A DNA stretch of 64,000 nt from Marsupella aquatica (GCA_973895155.1 OZ316898.1:16678001-16742000); one strand, 5' to 3'. Numbered from the stretch's first letter, positions 1 to 13,480 are shown. The notes: generated by a model not told the origin, from the sequence alone. Translations and numbers: made by a program.

Positions 1-519
1 GATTTTCTCCTTCGAGATTCGACTGAGCACGGACGATATGCGGTGTCAACAATGTCACTCTCGGGCAGAAACTTCTGGTGATGCTAAGATTGATGCGCAC
101 ATGCGGAGTGGTGGTGAAGTCTGCTTGTTCGCCCCAGAGTCTGGCCCACAACGGCACGTGGATGAATGTCTCAACTGAGGAGAGCAACGAAGGAAGACCC
201 AATTTTTGCAATGCGTAAAGCAAGACCAGTCTTGTCTCGGTGGTACAGCAGCGCACAGTATGCTCGGTGAAGTCCATCCCGCTTGAGCGGTGAAAAAAAG
301 TCCTTTCTGATGGTGACCACATTCTGACCATCCTTTGACTTCTCTAATCATTCCTATCGGCCAAAATTTTTGGCATCACTTTCGTGGATTTTGTGTACTG
401 TTGGAGATTAGCAAAAGCCAGGGTGGAAAGAAGAAGGGTGAGGTTTGGGCGAGATTCCTGGGAAGTGTTTAATATTGAAGCTCAGAGAAGTGACAGGGAT
501 TGTTGAAAGGGGTCCGTGG

Positions 520-3271
520 ATGCGCACTGCAGAGGAGGAAGATGAGGCCGGACACTTTAGGCCTGATGCATGGAAAGTGGCATGGGAAGCAGCGCAGGAT
601 GTGCCAGCGCCATCCTGCGAGGTTAAGGCAGCAGCAGAGAGGCTTGTCACGGCAGAGAATCTCCAACAGGCCCTGGGATGGTTGATACTCTCCCAAATCG
701 GTATCCTCCTTGGCTCATTCGGCCAGCTTATGTCCGTGGCCGTATGCTTGCTACTCTTTGCCATCTTCATGGTGGAAGCCTCGCTGAAATATCTTCGGAC
801 CTGGGTACACAGGCGCTTTTTCATGGATGTGCCTTGTGCCTTTGTGCCCATTCACGAGGAGAGAGCCTATGATTCGCTCGAGGTCTTCGGAAGGTACCTC
901 CTTTCTGCTGTTCTGCTGGAACTCCTCCTCTACGTTCCTTTCATATATGTGGTTGTGGACTTCTCCAGGGATTATTACATCAACACCGATCATTGTAATT
1001 CAGATCCCAATTATCCCTGCCCTCAGCTCGGGACTAATCTGTTAGTTTACCTACTCTTCATCTGTACTTTCACAACGATTGGGCATTGGCTGACGAGCCT
1101 GTTGACCGTCCTGGCGTTCTATTTTGCCATGGGGAGCGGCATAGTGCCTCCGTTTCGGGATGGGAAAATGAAAACGCGGAATTTTAACAACGAAGAAGGG
1201 ACCAGCTTGAAATGGATGAGCCCGTGTAATTGCAGCGGCAGCCGTTGCAAAGTGAGCAAGCGGCGTCTCTCCATCCCCAGAACTCACTTTGACCGGGTGC
1301 TCTGCCTCACTTGGTGGGTTCATATGGCGAGGCATCGTCATCTCTCCGCAATGGTGGCCAGCGCCCAACCCGGCAGCTGTGGATTGTCCGGGCATTGGTT
1401 TGAGAGTGTGTCCGAGCTGAGGCGAATTGTGGAGAAATGTCTCTTAACTGGAGCTGGAGACCATATCTTGAACTCTAACGGGCCTCTATGGGTATCTCAA
1501 GAAATGGCCCTTAGGGCGTTGGTTATCGTTTCTAAGCAACCGAGAGGAAGTATCTGGTGTAAGGACATTCTCCAGAAGAATGGATTTGATCTTTTGGTGC
1601 AGGTTGTGAGGGAAGGGAAGGGGTCAACAAGCAGAGGGTTGGCTGCCGCTGCCATTGCAGTTTTGGCCACTCAGGACAAGGACATTCTAAGAGAACAGGG
1701 TGCTGACCTTTCCTTGGCTGTAACTCCCTTGAGGAGACTGCTCAGATATAAGGAGCATGAATTGAAAGAGGTTGCGCTCGGAGCCTTGCTGAATACTGCT
1801 TTGACTGACGATGACAAGCAATTCAAGAATCTCCTTTTACAATTCCATAGCTCGGATGGAGTTGTGGGGGGTTCTCGTGGCACTTTCATGTCCACTCTCA
1901 TGGACATTGCCCAAAATGGTCCGACGACTACTTGTCAGGAGCTTGCTATAGGTTTGCTGACTCGCTTGGCTGCTGACAGCCCACAGGCTCGGACGGCTCT
2001 GATGGGCCCCAAAAGCTCTGACGAAAGTAAAAAACACAGGGGAATTGAATTTCTGATTGAGCTTCTGCAAGATGGGCAGACCACCGAGATAAAGGCAAGT
2101 GTAGCAGGGGCGTTGTCGGAATTAGCTTTTAAGGAAGGGAAAACTATTGGAAAGGGGCCTTTCGGCGAGAGCTGCATCAAAACTTTGATTGAACAGTTAG
2201 GAGGTGAACCTCAGATTGCTTATGCATCAGCAAGGGCTCTGTGCAATCTGGCCATAAAATGCGGCGAGAATAAGCAGACAGTTGTTTCAGCTGGAGGTAT
2301 TGAAAGCTTCATAAAGCTCTTAAGCACTGCAAACGAGACTTTGCCAGAGAGAAATTTTCACACTCAGGTGGGTCCTTTCTCTTTGCTCCCCCTCCTTTTG
2401 CGGTCCTCAACTACAGTTTTGCAAAATGCTCCAAATATTCGTAGTTAAGAAATCTGAATACCTTGTGGACCTGTTGATGCAGAGAAAAAGACCAAGTAGC
2501 AATTCTCAATTTGTGGTACGTCTTTTATGCTCGCAGTCCTTGGAGCTATTGTTTGAACAACACGTCAAAGCCCCTTCCACAAGAGCACAAACGGAAGGAG
2601 TAAAAGCCATTTTTTTTCTAATTAGGACAGACCACCTCATGAGCATGAGCATGAGCATGAGCATGAGACTTCATTTGGATTTCTCTCAACATTGAATTGT
2701 TGTGTCGTATCTTTGAATGTCTACAAAGTGTGTTCGCTTTAAGTGGAACCAATGGATGTTGGCTGTTCTTGCACCCCAGATGCACGAGCAAGTGCAAGCA
2801 GAGGCAGCGAGGGCCTTGTGGATACTCGCTAATAACAACAAAGTACGTCAGGAGCGAATTTCTGAGGCCAATGGCATTCCTCTTCTTGCGGAACTCTTGG
2901 TCAACGACAGACCAAGAGTACACATACAGGCAGTTGCAGCTCTCTCAGCCCTTGCCTGGAAGAACAAGAATATTCAAGACTTGATACGTCAAGACGACAC
3001 AATATTTCCTAGAATGGTTCAACTGCTTGAAGTTATGCAAGGTGTCAGAGTGGCAGACAAGGTCACGGACAAAATGGAAGGAAAGGTATTGGAGAAAGTT
3101 GCAACAGCAATTTTGAGTTTTACTGATGAAAACAAACCTAACCGAGAGTTCCTTCGAGATGTTGCATTGCGTCCACTTCAGAATATCTACGAGGATGCAG
3201 GCTACAGTGATAAAGCCTTGAGGAAGGTCAGAGAGGCCATAGAAAGTCTGACAGGAAACAATCCTGCATAA
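520..3271 (+). CDS. Armadillo-repeat protein with N-terminal membrane segments (2 exons)
   Basis: I join exon 520-2367 (616 codons) to exon 2780-3271 (163 codons plus TAA), giving 779 aa. The intron 2368-2779 has GT..AG ends and falls between whole codons. The ATG at 520 is the first in frame after an upstream TGA at 439. Residues 1-50 are hydrophilic. Strongly hydrophobic stretches lie at about 52-86, 126-147 and 172-203, so the N-terminus is probably membrane-embedded. From about residue 300 to the end the protein is alpha-helical ARM/HEAT-like repeat, with blocks such as ASARALCNLA, AAARALWILA and AVAALSALAW. The family is best described as plant ARM-repeat membrane proteins of unknown role. 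ARM repeats usually bind protein partners, and I see no U-box, F-box or kinase domain. The intron contains a short GAGCAT hexamer run. The coding frame is solid; the function is unassigned. Confidence 0.82.
2638..2668. repeat. Hexanucleotide microsatellite (GAGCAT)n
   Basis: About five copies of a GAGCAT unit lie inside the single intron of the ARM-repeat gene. It is a simple sequence repeat and no function is apparent. Confidence 0.85.
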
Positions 3272-4649
3272 CTCTTATCCACAGGCCTGACTAGAAAAGC
3301 AGAGGCATCAATTCCGATGCACAAAGGAAGAAGCATGTTCACCCCGGTTGACCAATTTCCATTCTCTATTCAAAGGTAAATTTAAAGTACAGGTTCAGTC
3401 GTACTCTTACCTTTCTTCGACTCTTTCTGCTTATGGCTGACTTTCTCTTGCAAAAGAAATGGAGCATATGAAAGTGTGGCCCTTATCTATACTTCCTTTC
3501 CTTCGTTTCCTTTGATGGTACATATAAGAGGAGCAATATTGAAGGCATGTGGGGTGAAATAGATTTGAGGGAAACGGCGTTACTCTTATGCGCATATCGT
3601 TTTTGAAAGTAATAAAAGTGCGTGGGATTGAACAAGCTATCCGTGTCTTATATGATTGCTTTGCAACGACCTGGCAAGGTATTCCATACAAGGTCATGCT
3701 AATTAAGCAGATGTGCATTTCAAGATTTTTGCCGTCAATTGTCTCCAGAGTGATCCATTCTTTGGTGAATAAAAGCAATCGCGTGAAATGGTGCTGGAAT
3801 ATGTTTAGTCATTTGGAACATCGGAACATGTTACCCAGCATTTACACAGATGAATCTTCAACATGAGCCATCGATTTTCAATTGAAATCAATGTGAGGGC
3901 TTCTGAGGTCTCCGATAAATAACCCACCCACCCGTGAACAATCGCGAAAACACTACACGTATCTGTCCTGGTGAAGTTCGGCTGAGAGGCTGGAGAACAT
4001 TCTAGATAATATGGATAGTACCCCAGTCATTACAGGTAGCTAGGGATTTAAGGGAATGACATGAAGAAGTCATGGAGTCTACAGGAGTGCTCACGCAGCA
4101 GGGTTCAGCGAGATGGGTTGAGTTTTGTAGTTCCCTTGATCGTGGTCCATGCAGTGCCTACTTCGCCATTGGTTCATCAATGCCAGGGAGCCTCTCTTTC
4201 AAAATAAGAACAGAGCAGAAATATCTACTGAGAATATCTGTCCGACATATTGTAGCATATATATTGAGCATCTACGATGCAGTTTGGCTCATCAGATGTG
4301 TTTGGCATGAGCAGACTAAGCAATTCCCGCAAAACTTTTAGTGGGGGTGGGCCATTTCCAATGTGCCTAAATCGTCAAATTTCACTGAGAATTTATAGAC
4401 TTATCAGCCTAACATCTGTCAAATTTCACTGAGCGTTGCATCATTTCTCTTATTTATTTTGCCACATTTAATCTTCACTATAATTTGTAATATATATAAG
4501 AAGGTCCATTCAAGTTGCAAAAGTTTTTTATAAGCATTTTGGTAATCATGGAGATCTATCCACGGTAACTAAAGCCAAGTTTTTATTTGAGATCTGGCCA
4601 GGGAAACTAAAGTTTGGTAAACATGGAGATCTATCTAGGGAAACTAAAG

Positions 4650-4870
4650 CCGAGATGGACCTCCACTTTGTCTGTGAAGTAGACATGGATTGTCCACTTT
4701 GTTTATGAAGTCCAGATGAATTGTCCACTTTGTCTATGAAGTCCAGATGGATTGGCAAAGTTTGGAAGTACTTGCCCAGAATATTTAAACTGACGGATTG
4801 TCCACTTTGTCTATGAAGTCCAGATGGATTGGCAAAGTTTGGATTGGCAAAGTTTGGAACTACTTGCTCA
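4650..4870. repeat. Degenerate tandem repeat, about 36-90 bp units
   Basis: The phrase TCCACTTTGTCTATGAAGTC recurs four times with small changes, followed by the AGATGGATTGGCAAAGTTTGG block in two or more copies. A longer unit ending in ACATTTAAACTGAC is duplicated. This is a local expansion in non-coding DNA. Confidence 0.75.
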
Positions 4871-5514
4871 GAACATTTAAACTGACTCAGATAACATTGT
4901 ATACACTTTTGAGTGACCTGTGAAAAGTCTCCTTATTGTTTGCAGCCAGTGTCAATGACATTATCTACCCGGTTGCCTTGGTAACTTGATGACCTTGAAC
5001 TTGAAAGATGTCAAGTCATCATGTCATTACTCAAGGTCACCATGACGTCTTGACTATTTTCTCCCCAAAGTAGTCAAGGTCATCAATCGCAATCCACAGC
5101 CAATTTCTTTTTATATTTTGTGTAAAAGCAAAGATCTCTTTACACAGTCCACAAAGATGGGCATAGACAATGTCCATGTCCATGGGCTTTTGTTTCTCTA
5201 TCCAGATTCTATTTCTTTTCTTCTGCTAGTTTAGTGGAATTTTATTTGAATAATTACTAAAAGAACATCCCAGAGAAAAGAAAGTATGGAGTATAAGTCA
5301 GAGGCGAAGATAATATGGAGTGGCAGATCACCTCATCCCTGTCGGAAAGTTGAAATGACATTACAAAGTATATTGTTGGATTACATTGAATGAGAGCTTT
5401 CTTGGAGTTCGCTGGGACAGATGTAACGCGAAGGCAATTAACACAAAAAAAAATGCTCCAATGTCCACAGGGGAATCTCACAACTTGGGGACTCCCATTC
5501 CAGTGTTCACACGG

Positions 5515-5975
5515 GAACTATCAGATTGGTGTCAATGTCTCTCCCTTGTTCAATATATGCGTTTTTCTTCAAAAGATTTCGTTTATCTCTAGGTAAGGCA
5601 ACAGGGACGGGAACTATCAGATTGGTGTCAATGTCTCTCCCTTGTTTAATATATGCGTTTTTCTTCAAAAGATTTCGTTTATCTCTAGGTAAGGCAACAG
5701 GGGAAACGAGGAAGATACACTGCGTGTTTAATGCAGCAGCTGCTCAATCTTACCATGAGACTTTTGAGATATATGTCGAACTCTTTCGAGGTTTACGATG
5801 ATTATTTTACACTTGTCAGACTTCGGTCCACTCGATTTTGCTTTAAGATTTTAATCTGACTCCTGGTCCAATGTTCACAGGGGAATTTCAGGTTGGTGTC
5901 AATGTTTTTCCTTTGTTCAACAAGGGGATTTATCTTCAGAAGAATTTCCTTTGTCTTGAGGTCACACAACAGGGG
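5515..5975. repeat. 96-bp tandem duplication plus a diverged third copy
   Basis: Two almost identical 96-bp units start at 5,515 and 5,611 with GAACTATCAGATTGGTGTCA and end in GGCAACAGGG. A third, clearly older copy lies at about 5,887-5,975 (GGTTGGTGTCAATG to ACAACAGGGG). No coding potential is convincing. Confidence 0.85.
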
Positions 5976-6728
5976 CAGCGATGGGGGAAAGGGTAATGGT
6001 TAATTATTCTTATTTTCCTCAAAGCAAGGACGCAAAATGAAATTCAAAGACCACCGCGGCGAAAACTCGCGGGGAAAAGAGACTAAACAAGCCCAACGGG
6101 ACAGAGCACACGCCAGCAAAACCAGGGGGCCAAGGCACAAGTCATCGACACGCTGCAGCGGAGACAACACATCACGGCCCCACAGGCACAAACAAAGTAC
6201 TCTTGGTTCGGGAATGGATCGAGATTACCCAGCGGTGCACAGACAGATCGTAAATCCAGTAATAATCCTATCGGTAGGTTTTGTGGTCCTATGCTCCCAG
6301 ATTTGGGGTATCTAGCACTATTAAGCCTGAAATGCCAAAATCATGCTGGTTGTCAACAGTACAATGCGCAATAGAGGTAACATTGTGCTTTCATTTGTTC
6401 TGTGTCCTGCCATGATACTCGTCAAGCACTGCAATACTACAATCAGGTCTGTGCGCCTCATAGCATGTGAGACATTGCTGACATTGTCTAAAGCTATAAT
6501 CAAACATCAATAATGCTACCATTCGGGGAGCTATCTCTCGTCGCTGATCTGTCAGTCATCGCAGTGAGTTCAGTTAATGTGCTAAATAAGCGTCGAGCCT
6601 TCATGGCACTGGTTAATGGAGCAGCTGCTCAATGTTATCATGAGATTTCTGAGGTGCGAACTCTTTCAAGGTTTACCGATTAATTCACACTATTCTGACT
6701 TTGGTCTGCTCGATTAAACTTCAAGATG
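5738..6728. repeat. Diverged dispersed repeat pair
   Basis: The stretch 5,738-5,850 (GCAGCTGCTCAATCTTACCA to the CTCGATTTTGC block) recurs at 6,629-6,728 with substitutions and small gaps. The span covers both copies and the spacer. This is probably a pair of old transposon fragments or a local duplication; the family is not identified. Confidence 0.65.
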
Positions 6729-7853
6729 TTAAAGATTACCAAACCGTCCTTTACAAAAGAACCAAGTACGAATCACACTCCCAGAGACGTTGGTAAACAA
6801 TAGTCCTTTGACCAAGCAGGCTTGATAGAGGGTGCATCTCAAATGAGGAGAGGAACATGAATAATTATCTACACAGGGTAAATTCTTACGCAGAAGTGAA
6901 TGTCGAAGCCCTTTCTCTTACAGAAGATACAAAAGGAACAGCCGGATATGCTGATCAATTCCTGACAGATTCCTAAGCAAAATAACGGTGTCGAAAGTCT
7001 GATCACAAAGTGTGCTTTGAAGCTGGAGCACACCAGCATTCAAAGTGTTAAGAGTGAGGAAAAAGCATCGTCTTGTCGGATATGCTCAAAGGAGAGCCCC
7101 ACCCACCGGTAAGAGAGATCGATTTGTTCCGCCTGTGTCTGGAAGTTTTATTTACTCCCACGAGACCAGCTCTCTTGGAAAAACTCGGCAACTGGTTTGC
7201 GATCATGTGCGGTATCTCACAGCTTGCAGATTGTGATGAGGGTTCCGACTGTCTTCCATTCCATATCTTTGTCGGGAGCTGAGTATAAAACTTAGTACAA
7301 AAAGTCACCTCCCACATGATGCCACACGCGCCACATTCTTCGGCGCTGTCAGGCGAAAAACGGATTCTGCAATATGCGATGCTAGGAAAGGTTTGGGACG
7401 AATTTAAAATTGAGTGCTGCCCCAATTGCAGCTGTTCTCCAAGTTTTGAGCCAAATCGGTGACAGTTCTCAAATTTCTATCCGAATGTGTCCTCATGTCT
7501 CTGAAAATTTTCAAAGCAGAATTATTTTCTCTGGAATCTCCATTTCAGCCCAACTCATAGGTAGACCTGTAAGAACGTGGGGTGAAGTTGGAAGTGACTC
7601 AATTGAGCCGATTTGATTGTCCCGTGAGCCCTCAAAGGGCATTGCAGCAGTATACAGGCAGCAAATGGCTGCTGAATGAAACTTAACGAAAAATACTATT
7701 AGTCTCATTGAAGAAGACGATGATCTACATTTCACGCCACTTTCTCCAGTATTCTAGACGGGCAGGGCATGACTCATACACAAGGAACACAGCCTAAGAT
7801 GCCATCTATATACATTCATACGGACATACCCTCTCATCTCAGTTCATCTTGCC

Positions 7854-8642
7854 TTAGAAAACAGCCTGATCGCCAAGTTCCTGACCTACCATGCCGTCTC
7901 TTACCACCCTCTCGAAGAACTCTTCCAGTGTATCATTCCCATAGCTCGGAGTAGCTACCGCATCATAGTCCCGAGTCTCAAATGCCAAGCAAGCGATCAC
8001 CACATCCACCCCACCACCCCCTCGAGTGGTCTTCAGTGCATTTCCAACGCTGTGGCGTCTGTCACGTCAGGGAAGCAAACCGTGGCGCCCGCAAGCTCTG
8101 CCTGGATTTTCCGCCAATTCCGCTCTTTTCTCGAGCCACAGCGACCACATTGTACCCTCTCTTCACCATCTCCTTGACCACAAACTTGCCTATGTACCCG
8201 GTCGCGCCACATTGGTGTCCTTCGGGCTCTTCGTCCGGAATCCCATCGTCTCGGTCGTCTTCTACGCCCCATCTGCCCTCACGGTCATCACCCTTCGATT
8301 CGAAATTGCTGCAGCTCCTGCTACAGCTCTATCTCTCCTTACGTGTGACAATTGAGCTCCATCTGCTCTGAGTAAGGATTTACACGAGACATTCAAGCTT
8401 CGTTGAGAGAATGGCGGGACTGCAGCGGAGGTGGAGTGAGTAACAGAGCCCGGTGTGGCCAACGGCAGGAGAGAGAGCGATCCCACCGCTATAGACTGCA
8501 AATCTCTCTCTCTCTCGCGGAAGCCATTATTAATCCCATGAAATGCAGCATAAGACGTGATGGAGCTCGTCCTTCCCTGACTACCGTAGGCCCATTCTTT
8601 TGAAAGGGACTTGTTGGGCCTGTCCCTGTAGCCCTTGCACAT
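7854..8642 (-). pseudogene. DVR: Divinyl chlorophyllide a 8-vinyl-reductase (DVR) pseudogene, internally deleted
   Basis: Read on the minus strand, the piece at about 8,300-8,040 gives [15 protein letters not shown], then [13 protein letters not shown], then [14 protein letters not shown]. These match the NAD(P)-binding N-terminal half of plant DVR, which reduces the 8-vinyl group of divinyl chlorophyllide in plastids. The sequence [10 protein letters not shown] follows, and then jumps directly to the protein's C-terminus ([17 protein letters not shown], ending [10 protein letters not shown] and TAA at 7,854). Most of the central and C-terminal catalytic region is missing. Frameshifts near the GATGYIG block and after GIGGK, and a stop just before the SPKDTNV segment, confirm decay. 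Upstream to about 8,640 there is a Ser/Arg-rich stretch that could be the former transit peptide. It must be a dead copy; a functional gene should exist elsewhere. Confidence 0.8.
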
Positions 8643-9375
8643 TCCCTGCCACCCAGCCCCTCTAACCCTTGGAGTGCTGTTAACTAATTAACCTGCCTGG
8701 TATCCTGTAGCCCTCTTGTCCCTAAGAGCCTATTTCTCAAATAGTTTTACTTTTTTGCCAAAGTACAGAACGTTACGTAGCCATTTTGTAATCAGTTCTT
8801 TGATTTACTTTTGACCATTGGATTTCCTCAGGTGTAACAAGAACCTTCAGAGTCTGGCAGAACCTTCGGAGAGTCTGGCAGGTGGGGTCTGCCACTAGGT
8901 GGGCAAATGTAGACAAAAGACCAATATCTTTTAAATGCCAAAGATGTTAGCTATTTAGTCTTATATCTAGGGTAGTCTTATATCTAGGGTTATGACATGT
9001 AAACATAATTAAATTAATAATGCTTAGAGATATAGTAAGGTTAACTAAGTTGCACACTAAATAGAACTAAAGTTCATTGTTACTAAGTTATGTGAGAGAT
9101 AAAGAGAGCTTATACTCTTGGGGGTTTCACTTTCACAAATGTGACATATCATGTGCAAAGAATGATAGGGTCATCTTATTGGTTTTAAGTAAAGATTTAA
9201 GAATTTTTGTAGAAGCACAATAGAGTCTTTTAAATTCAATTTTGATACTTATAAAAACATTAGAGTCTTTACGAGAGTCTTTGTAATCAAAATTTTGAAA
9301 TATAGTGAGACCCTTGAGCTTACACTATGGAGACTTGGTATGACCAGCGGAGTTAGAGTTATGTAAAGTTCTCTT
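8643..9375. other. Intergenic, no gene recognised
   Basis: AT-rich DNA with a short tandem repeat of TAGTCTTATATCTAGGG near 8,957-8,990. No reading frame or RNA gene is recognisable. Confidence 0.5.
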
Positions 9376-9489
9376 GTGTGTTCCCGTGGACATAGCTTCA
9401 AGGAGGTGAACTACATATCTTTTGTGTCGATCACTTGTGCGTTAGATGTGTCATGTACTTACCATTGTGAATGCAGTCTATGCTCAACA
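9376..9489 (+). repeat. Degenerate copia-type LTR 3' end, related to the LTR at 42.0/48.5 kb
   Basis: The order of blocks GTGTGTTC, CGTGGACATAGC, GAGGTGAACTACAT, TTTGTGTCGATCACTTGTGCG, GTCATG and a terminal CTCAACA parallels the last 140 bp of the intact copia LTR (42,200-42,353), with many substitutions. No primer-binding site or internal region follows. It is probably an old solo LTR or a fragment of a related family. Confidence 0.5.
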
Positions 9490-12400
9490 AAAGAGGGAGA
9501 ATTCTTTATGGACTTCCATGAGGAGCCTTTTGCAATTTTCTGGCATGTGGGTGCACCACGTCAGCACTTTTTGCCACAAATGCAAATGGCAATGTTTGTG
9601 GCCATGAACTAAAACATCCATTTGTGTTTATGGCAACACCAGAAAACAATTAGACTCCAGAACGGTAATTAATGCCACAAAACATAGAAATGGGGGTAAA
9701 AGTAACTTACATATTTTTAAACTTTTCAATCGTTTAAAAATCATTGATGATACATTTTGGAGATTTTATTAGATTTAGAGCCTGGTTGGGGTAAGTTGAA
9801 GCAAGTAACCAGTTTTGAGATTGTACATTATAACTGCCGAGATCATTCTCTTGAGAGACGATAATCCTTTAGCAATCTTGCTTTGATTACAACATTATGA
9901 GCGGCAGCAAAGGGCTTTCTGTCAGGGATGCAGCAGATTGTAATATTTGCAGACAAGAATATCACCCGGAGCCACCCACCACCACCACCAAAACCATTAG
10001 CTAAGGAGAATTCAAATCCAAAACTCAAGGGTAAGGTTGTGACAAGTTCTAGACCTTCTAGAGTTGATAGTAGTAAGGGAGGCACCGCCAAACCCAAAGT
10101 GGGGGTGAACATTGCCAAACCAAAGATGCAAAGAGTGCAAAAGGCTAAGCGGGACTTGACCACAAATTTTGTTGACCTGAATAGCTAAATCTAAGGTTTA
10201 CAAATGATTTCAAAAGGACCTATACATCGTGCAACATGAATTGAACGAGACAAAAATTATTCTGGCCAACACACAGAGGGCACCTCCAATACCAAGGGAT
10301 TACCTCACAACAAGTTTGATGAGTCAACCCAACAAGTTTTTGAGAAAGTACAACTCTGATGAGTTGAATGATGGATACTCATGGTGAACTCTATTTTTAG
10401 AGGCTTGATGAGTCCTAAGAGGAATGGGTGCTAACGTGGTATGACTGTTGGCATAAAGCTCAGGAGGAGAAAGGCAACGTTTGGGGATGAGCTACCCTCA
10501 TGGAACATCTCCGCAAGGAAATGATGCCAAGAGATCTAGAGCTCGGATCTAGAGTGGACTGCTCAGGTGGGTCTCAAAGGTAATGGAAGGGCAATGTCCA
10601 AATGCATACCAACTTCTTTCAATTGATAGTGAATGAGACTATATATATATGGGCATTTGCAACTAGGTGTTGCACTTCATATAGTTGTTGCCCAAGAAGT
10701 CACCGTATTCATTAAAAGTGTGTTTTATTTTGTTCACTTTTAGGTCTCTAAATGTTCACTTTTTGGTCTCTAATTATACACTTTTTTACCCCAAAAGGTA
10801 CACCATAGTAGAATACTTTACACCTAAATGGTCAATTGTAAGCTTGAGGGGGCAAAGTTAAGGATCCTTACTAGAAAAAGTCTCATCCTAGTTCATTTAC
10901 AGAGGATGAACATGGTGGTATGTGTGATGACCACCACTTTAATTTTTTGCCCAAATGTACACTTTCTATTGCCCAAATGTTCATAAATTGAATAATAATT
11001 TGCTTTTAATAAATAGATTAGACACAGGAGTCCAAGCTAGCCAAGGAATGTTTAAAGCCAACCTGGAAGCCAACCAACCTCCACTTACTTCCACTTAGGA
11101 GTTCTCACAATTTATGAGTTCACTAGTCCATAAAGCAACTTGCAGGCCAATTTGAAGGTTTAGGGTCTACGCATTTACTAGCTCTTGATGGTCAGGTGAG
11201 GGTCCTTCCATCATATATACTTATGGGGACCTGCCATCCCAGACCAGCTGTGGTCTATTATATTTTGGCCCCAACCAAAAAGGTTAACAAGTTATGCTGG
11301 ACATGCCCTCTTACATGCACGTAGATGTCGGAAAGCTGATTGCATTGAGGTCTCACAACACCTGAACATAATTTGGGCCAAAAGTTATGCCCAACCTAAT
11401 GCTTGAGTGAAGTGCTCCAGGCATCCGTGACCATTACTTAGTCTAGATGCTATTGCGGCACGAGTTTGACACAATGGCTTTTGGGTCTAAACACGGCTTG
11501 CGCTTCCCATTACCACTTTGCCCGTGGCACTCTCTATGTGTGTTGCGGTGTTCTAGTCCAAGGGCGGAGCTCCGGGCGTGTTGCATAAGTACTCTAAACT
11601 TCAACGGGCCATAACATGCAATTCCAATGTCCATTTACAGACGTGTTTTATGCATTCGATTGAGCCGACTTGGTGCTCATATCAAGGCTATGCAGCCTGA
11701 TTTCCAACCAACTTGCCGAGATGATAACTTCCATGCCTTAGCTTCCTTGGCTTGAGAGTAGTTGCTAGAAAGGTCCACTACAGATTCTCAATGTAATTGA
11801 AAGACAAAAAATAATGGACGAGCCTAGTACTTTTTTCCAGATCACTCACAGTCTAGGCATTTTGAGTTATCTATTCTGATTCTCAGTCTGATCAAGTGGT
11901 GTGCAGGTTAGGTCAGTGTGGTGGGAGTTTTCCAAAGGATGCAATTCTCAGTGCACTTTGTTCTCAGCTTCATTATGTATTTATTTTATGTGAATGGGGA
12001 GTTTCAAAGAGGTAAAACCTCCCAACTTTTCAACCATGTCCAGCTCAATTGGAATTGCTTATTATCAGCATTGATATGGATTTGCAGAAACTTTATTGTC
12101 TATCGGACATGTATTGGAATGGACTAGCCCCGACTACCCATTCTTTGAACGTGAATAGCGAAGAGGACAATAAAAAAATTATCAAAAAAAAATTTTTTTC
12201 ATTAATATTCTTTAAAAATTAATGAAATGATAATATATTATTTTCCTTGTATGTGCATATCAGTATTTTTGTGTGCACATCCATCTTCTATGCACATATG
12301 AATGTTGTGGTGGGGCCATAGTGCTTATATTTTTTGAATGTAATAATTAGAAATTATTATAAAAAATTGGCATGTACATACATCATATTCATGTCATGAG

Positions 12401-13480
12401 TTTCTCTTATGCACATGATGACCATAGAGTTACGGTCTAGAGGCTTCACTCTAGACCTAGGCTCTTAATTATAGACTTCAGTTCGCGCTTTTATATTAAG
12501 ATTACGAATTTGCATTAGTAGTTGTTAGTTGATTGCAAGCTTTTAAAGAGTAATATAGTTGATCATCATAGCTAGCACCGTTAATAGCTACACACTACCT
12601 ACAGAACTTGCAATCAATTAACTACTGTGCTACTAGTGAATATTTGTAATCCATTCCAAACGCGGGTACCATAGCATGTCAATAAAGTTTCTCTTACAAA
12701 GGCGGCCACAACTAAAACACCTCAAGTATTGGTATTGCAATGGATGAATGTGTAAAATTTTACATAGATTCTTGAATATACTTTGAGTTTTAGCTAGGAC
12801 ATGAGATTAGAGGGTGGTCAACTGTAGCAAATTTTAATGTCACTTGTGTTTTCTCAGCAATTCAAATGGGGTGAGCCCATACAGGGAAGTTGATACATGG
12901 ATGGATCACCATGCTTGACATTAGAAGATTGATGAACCAAACACCTTTTGATACCAATATACATGAACATGTAGAAAATTTTTGCCCATATATTCAAGCA
13001 TATTGTGAAACGTTAAACCGTCGCTGCCCTCTGTAAAGGGCCTTGCCCCTAACCAGCCACTGTTCATATACTTAGATAAATAGTAGTATAGACCTACCCT
13101 CGAAGTCTCTCACTCACTTCTCATGCACTACCCGGGTATCAAAATGCAGTTTTTTTGGTGATTTCTTGACAAATATGAACTATTTCGAGGTGCAAAATCT
13201 TGTGGGACGTAGATCTGAGGCAGATATCCATTTTGAGCCCAAGATGGCCCCCTGAGATGACCTCAGATTGAAAGAGTCACTACCATATGATATGCTCTTT
13301 TGTATATATGAGTGTATATATGTAAAATGATTATGAATTACTTGGAGTGCTTTATCTGGAACTTGTGATTTAAAATCTACAGTAAATGAGCTCCTATTTG
13401 CTTCTAGGTGAAATCCATATTCAAATTTGAACTGACCTACTCCGGTTGCGTCTGGGTAGTGGGGAACCCTTGCTCAAACC
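9490..13480. other. Long AT-rich intergenic stretch, probable decayed repeats
   Basis: I see no supported gene. A frame at 9,928-10,188 (+) encodes a Pro/Lys-rich 86-aa peptide with PPPPPKP and several KPK blocks. It resembles low-complexity remnants of a gag-like protein but has no diagnostic motif. The rest has short frames only. Confidence 0.5.

Larger units (their letters stand above)
3272..7853. other. Intergenic region, repeat-rich, no gene recognised
   Basis: After the ARM gene there is about 4.6 kb with only short, unconvincing reading frames on either strand. It contains local tandem duplications (4,650-4,870 and 5,515-5,975) and a diverged dispersed pair (5,738-5,850 and 6,629-6,728). 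Composition is AT-rich and there is no recognisable protein domain. Confidence 0.6.

Noticed and set aside
9928-10188. 86-aa Pro/Lys-rich protein
   Set aside because: Low complexity, no partner exons, no recognisable motif; kept only as a remark on the region.
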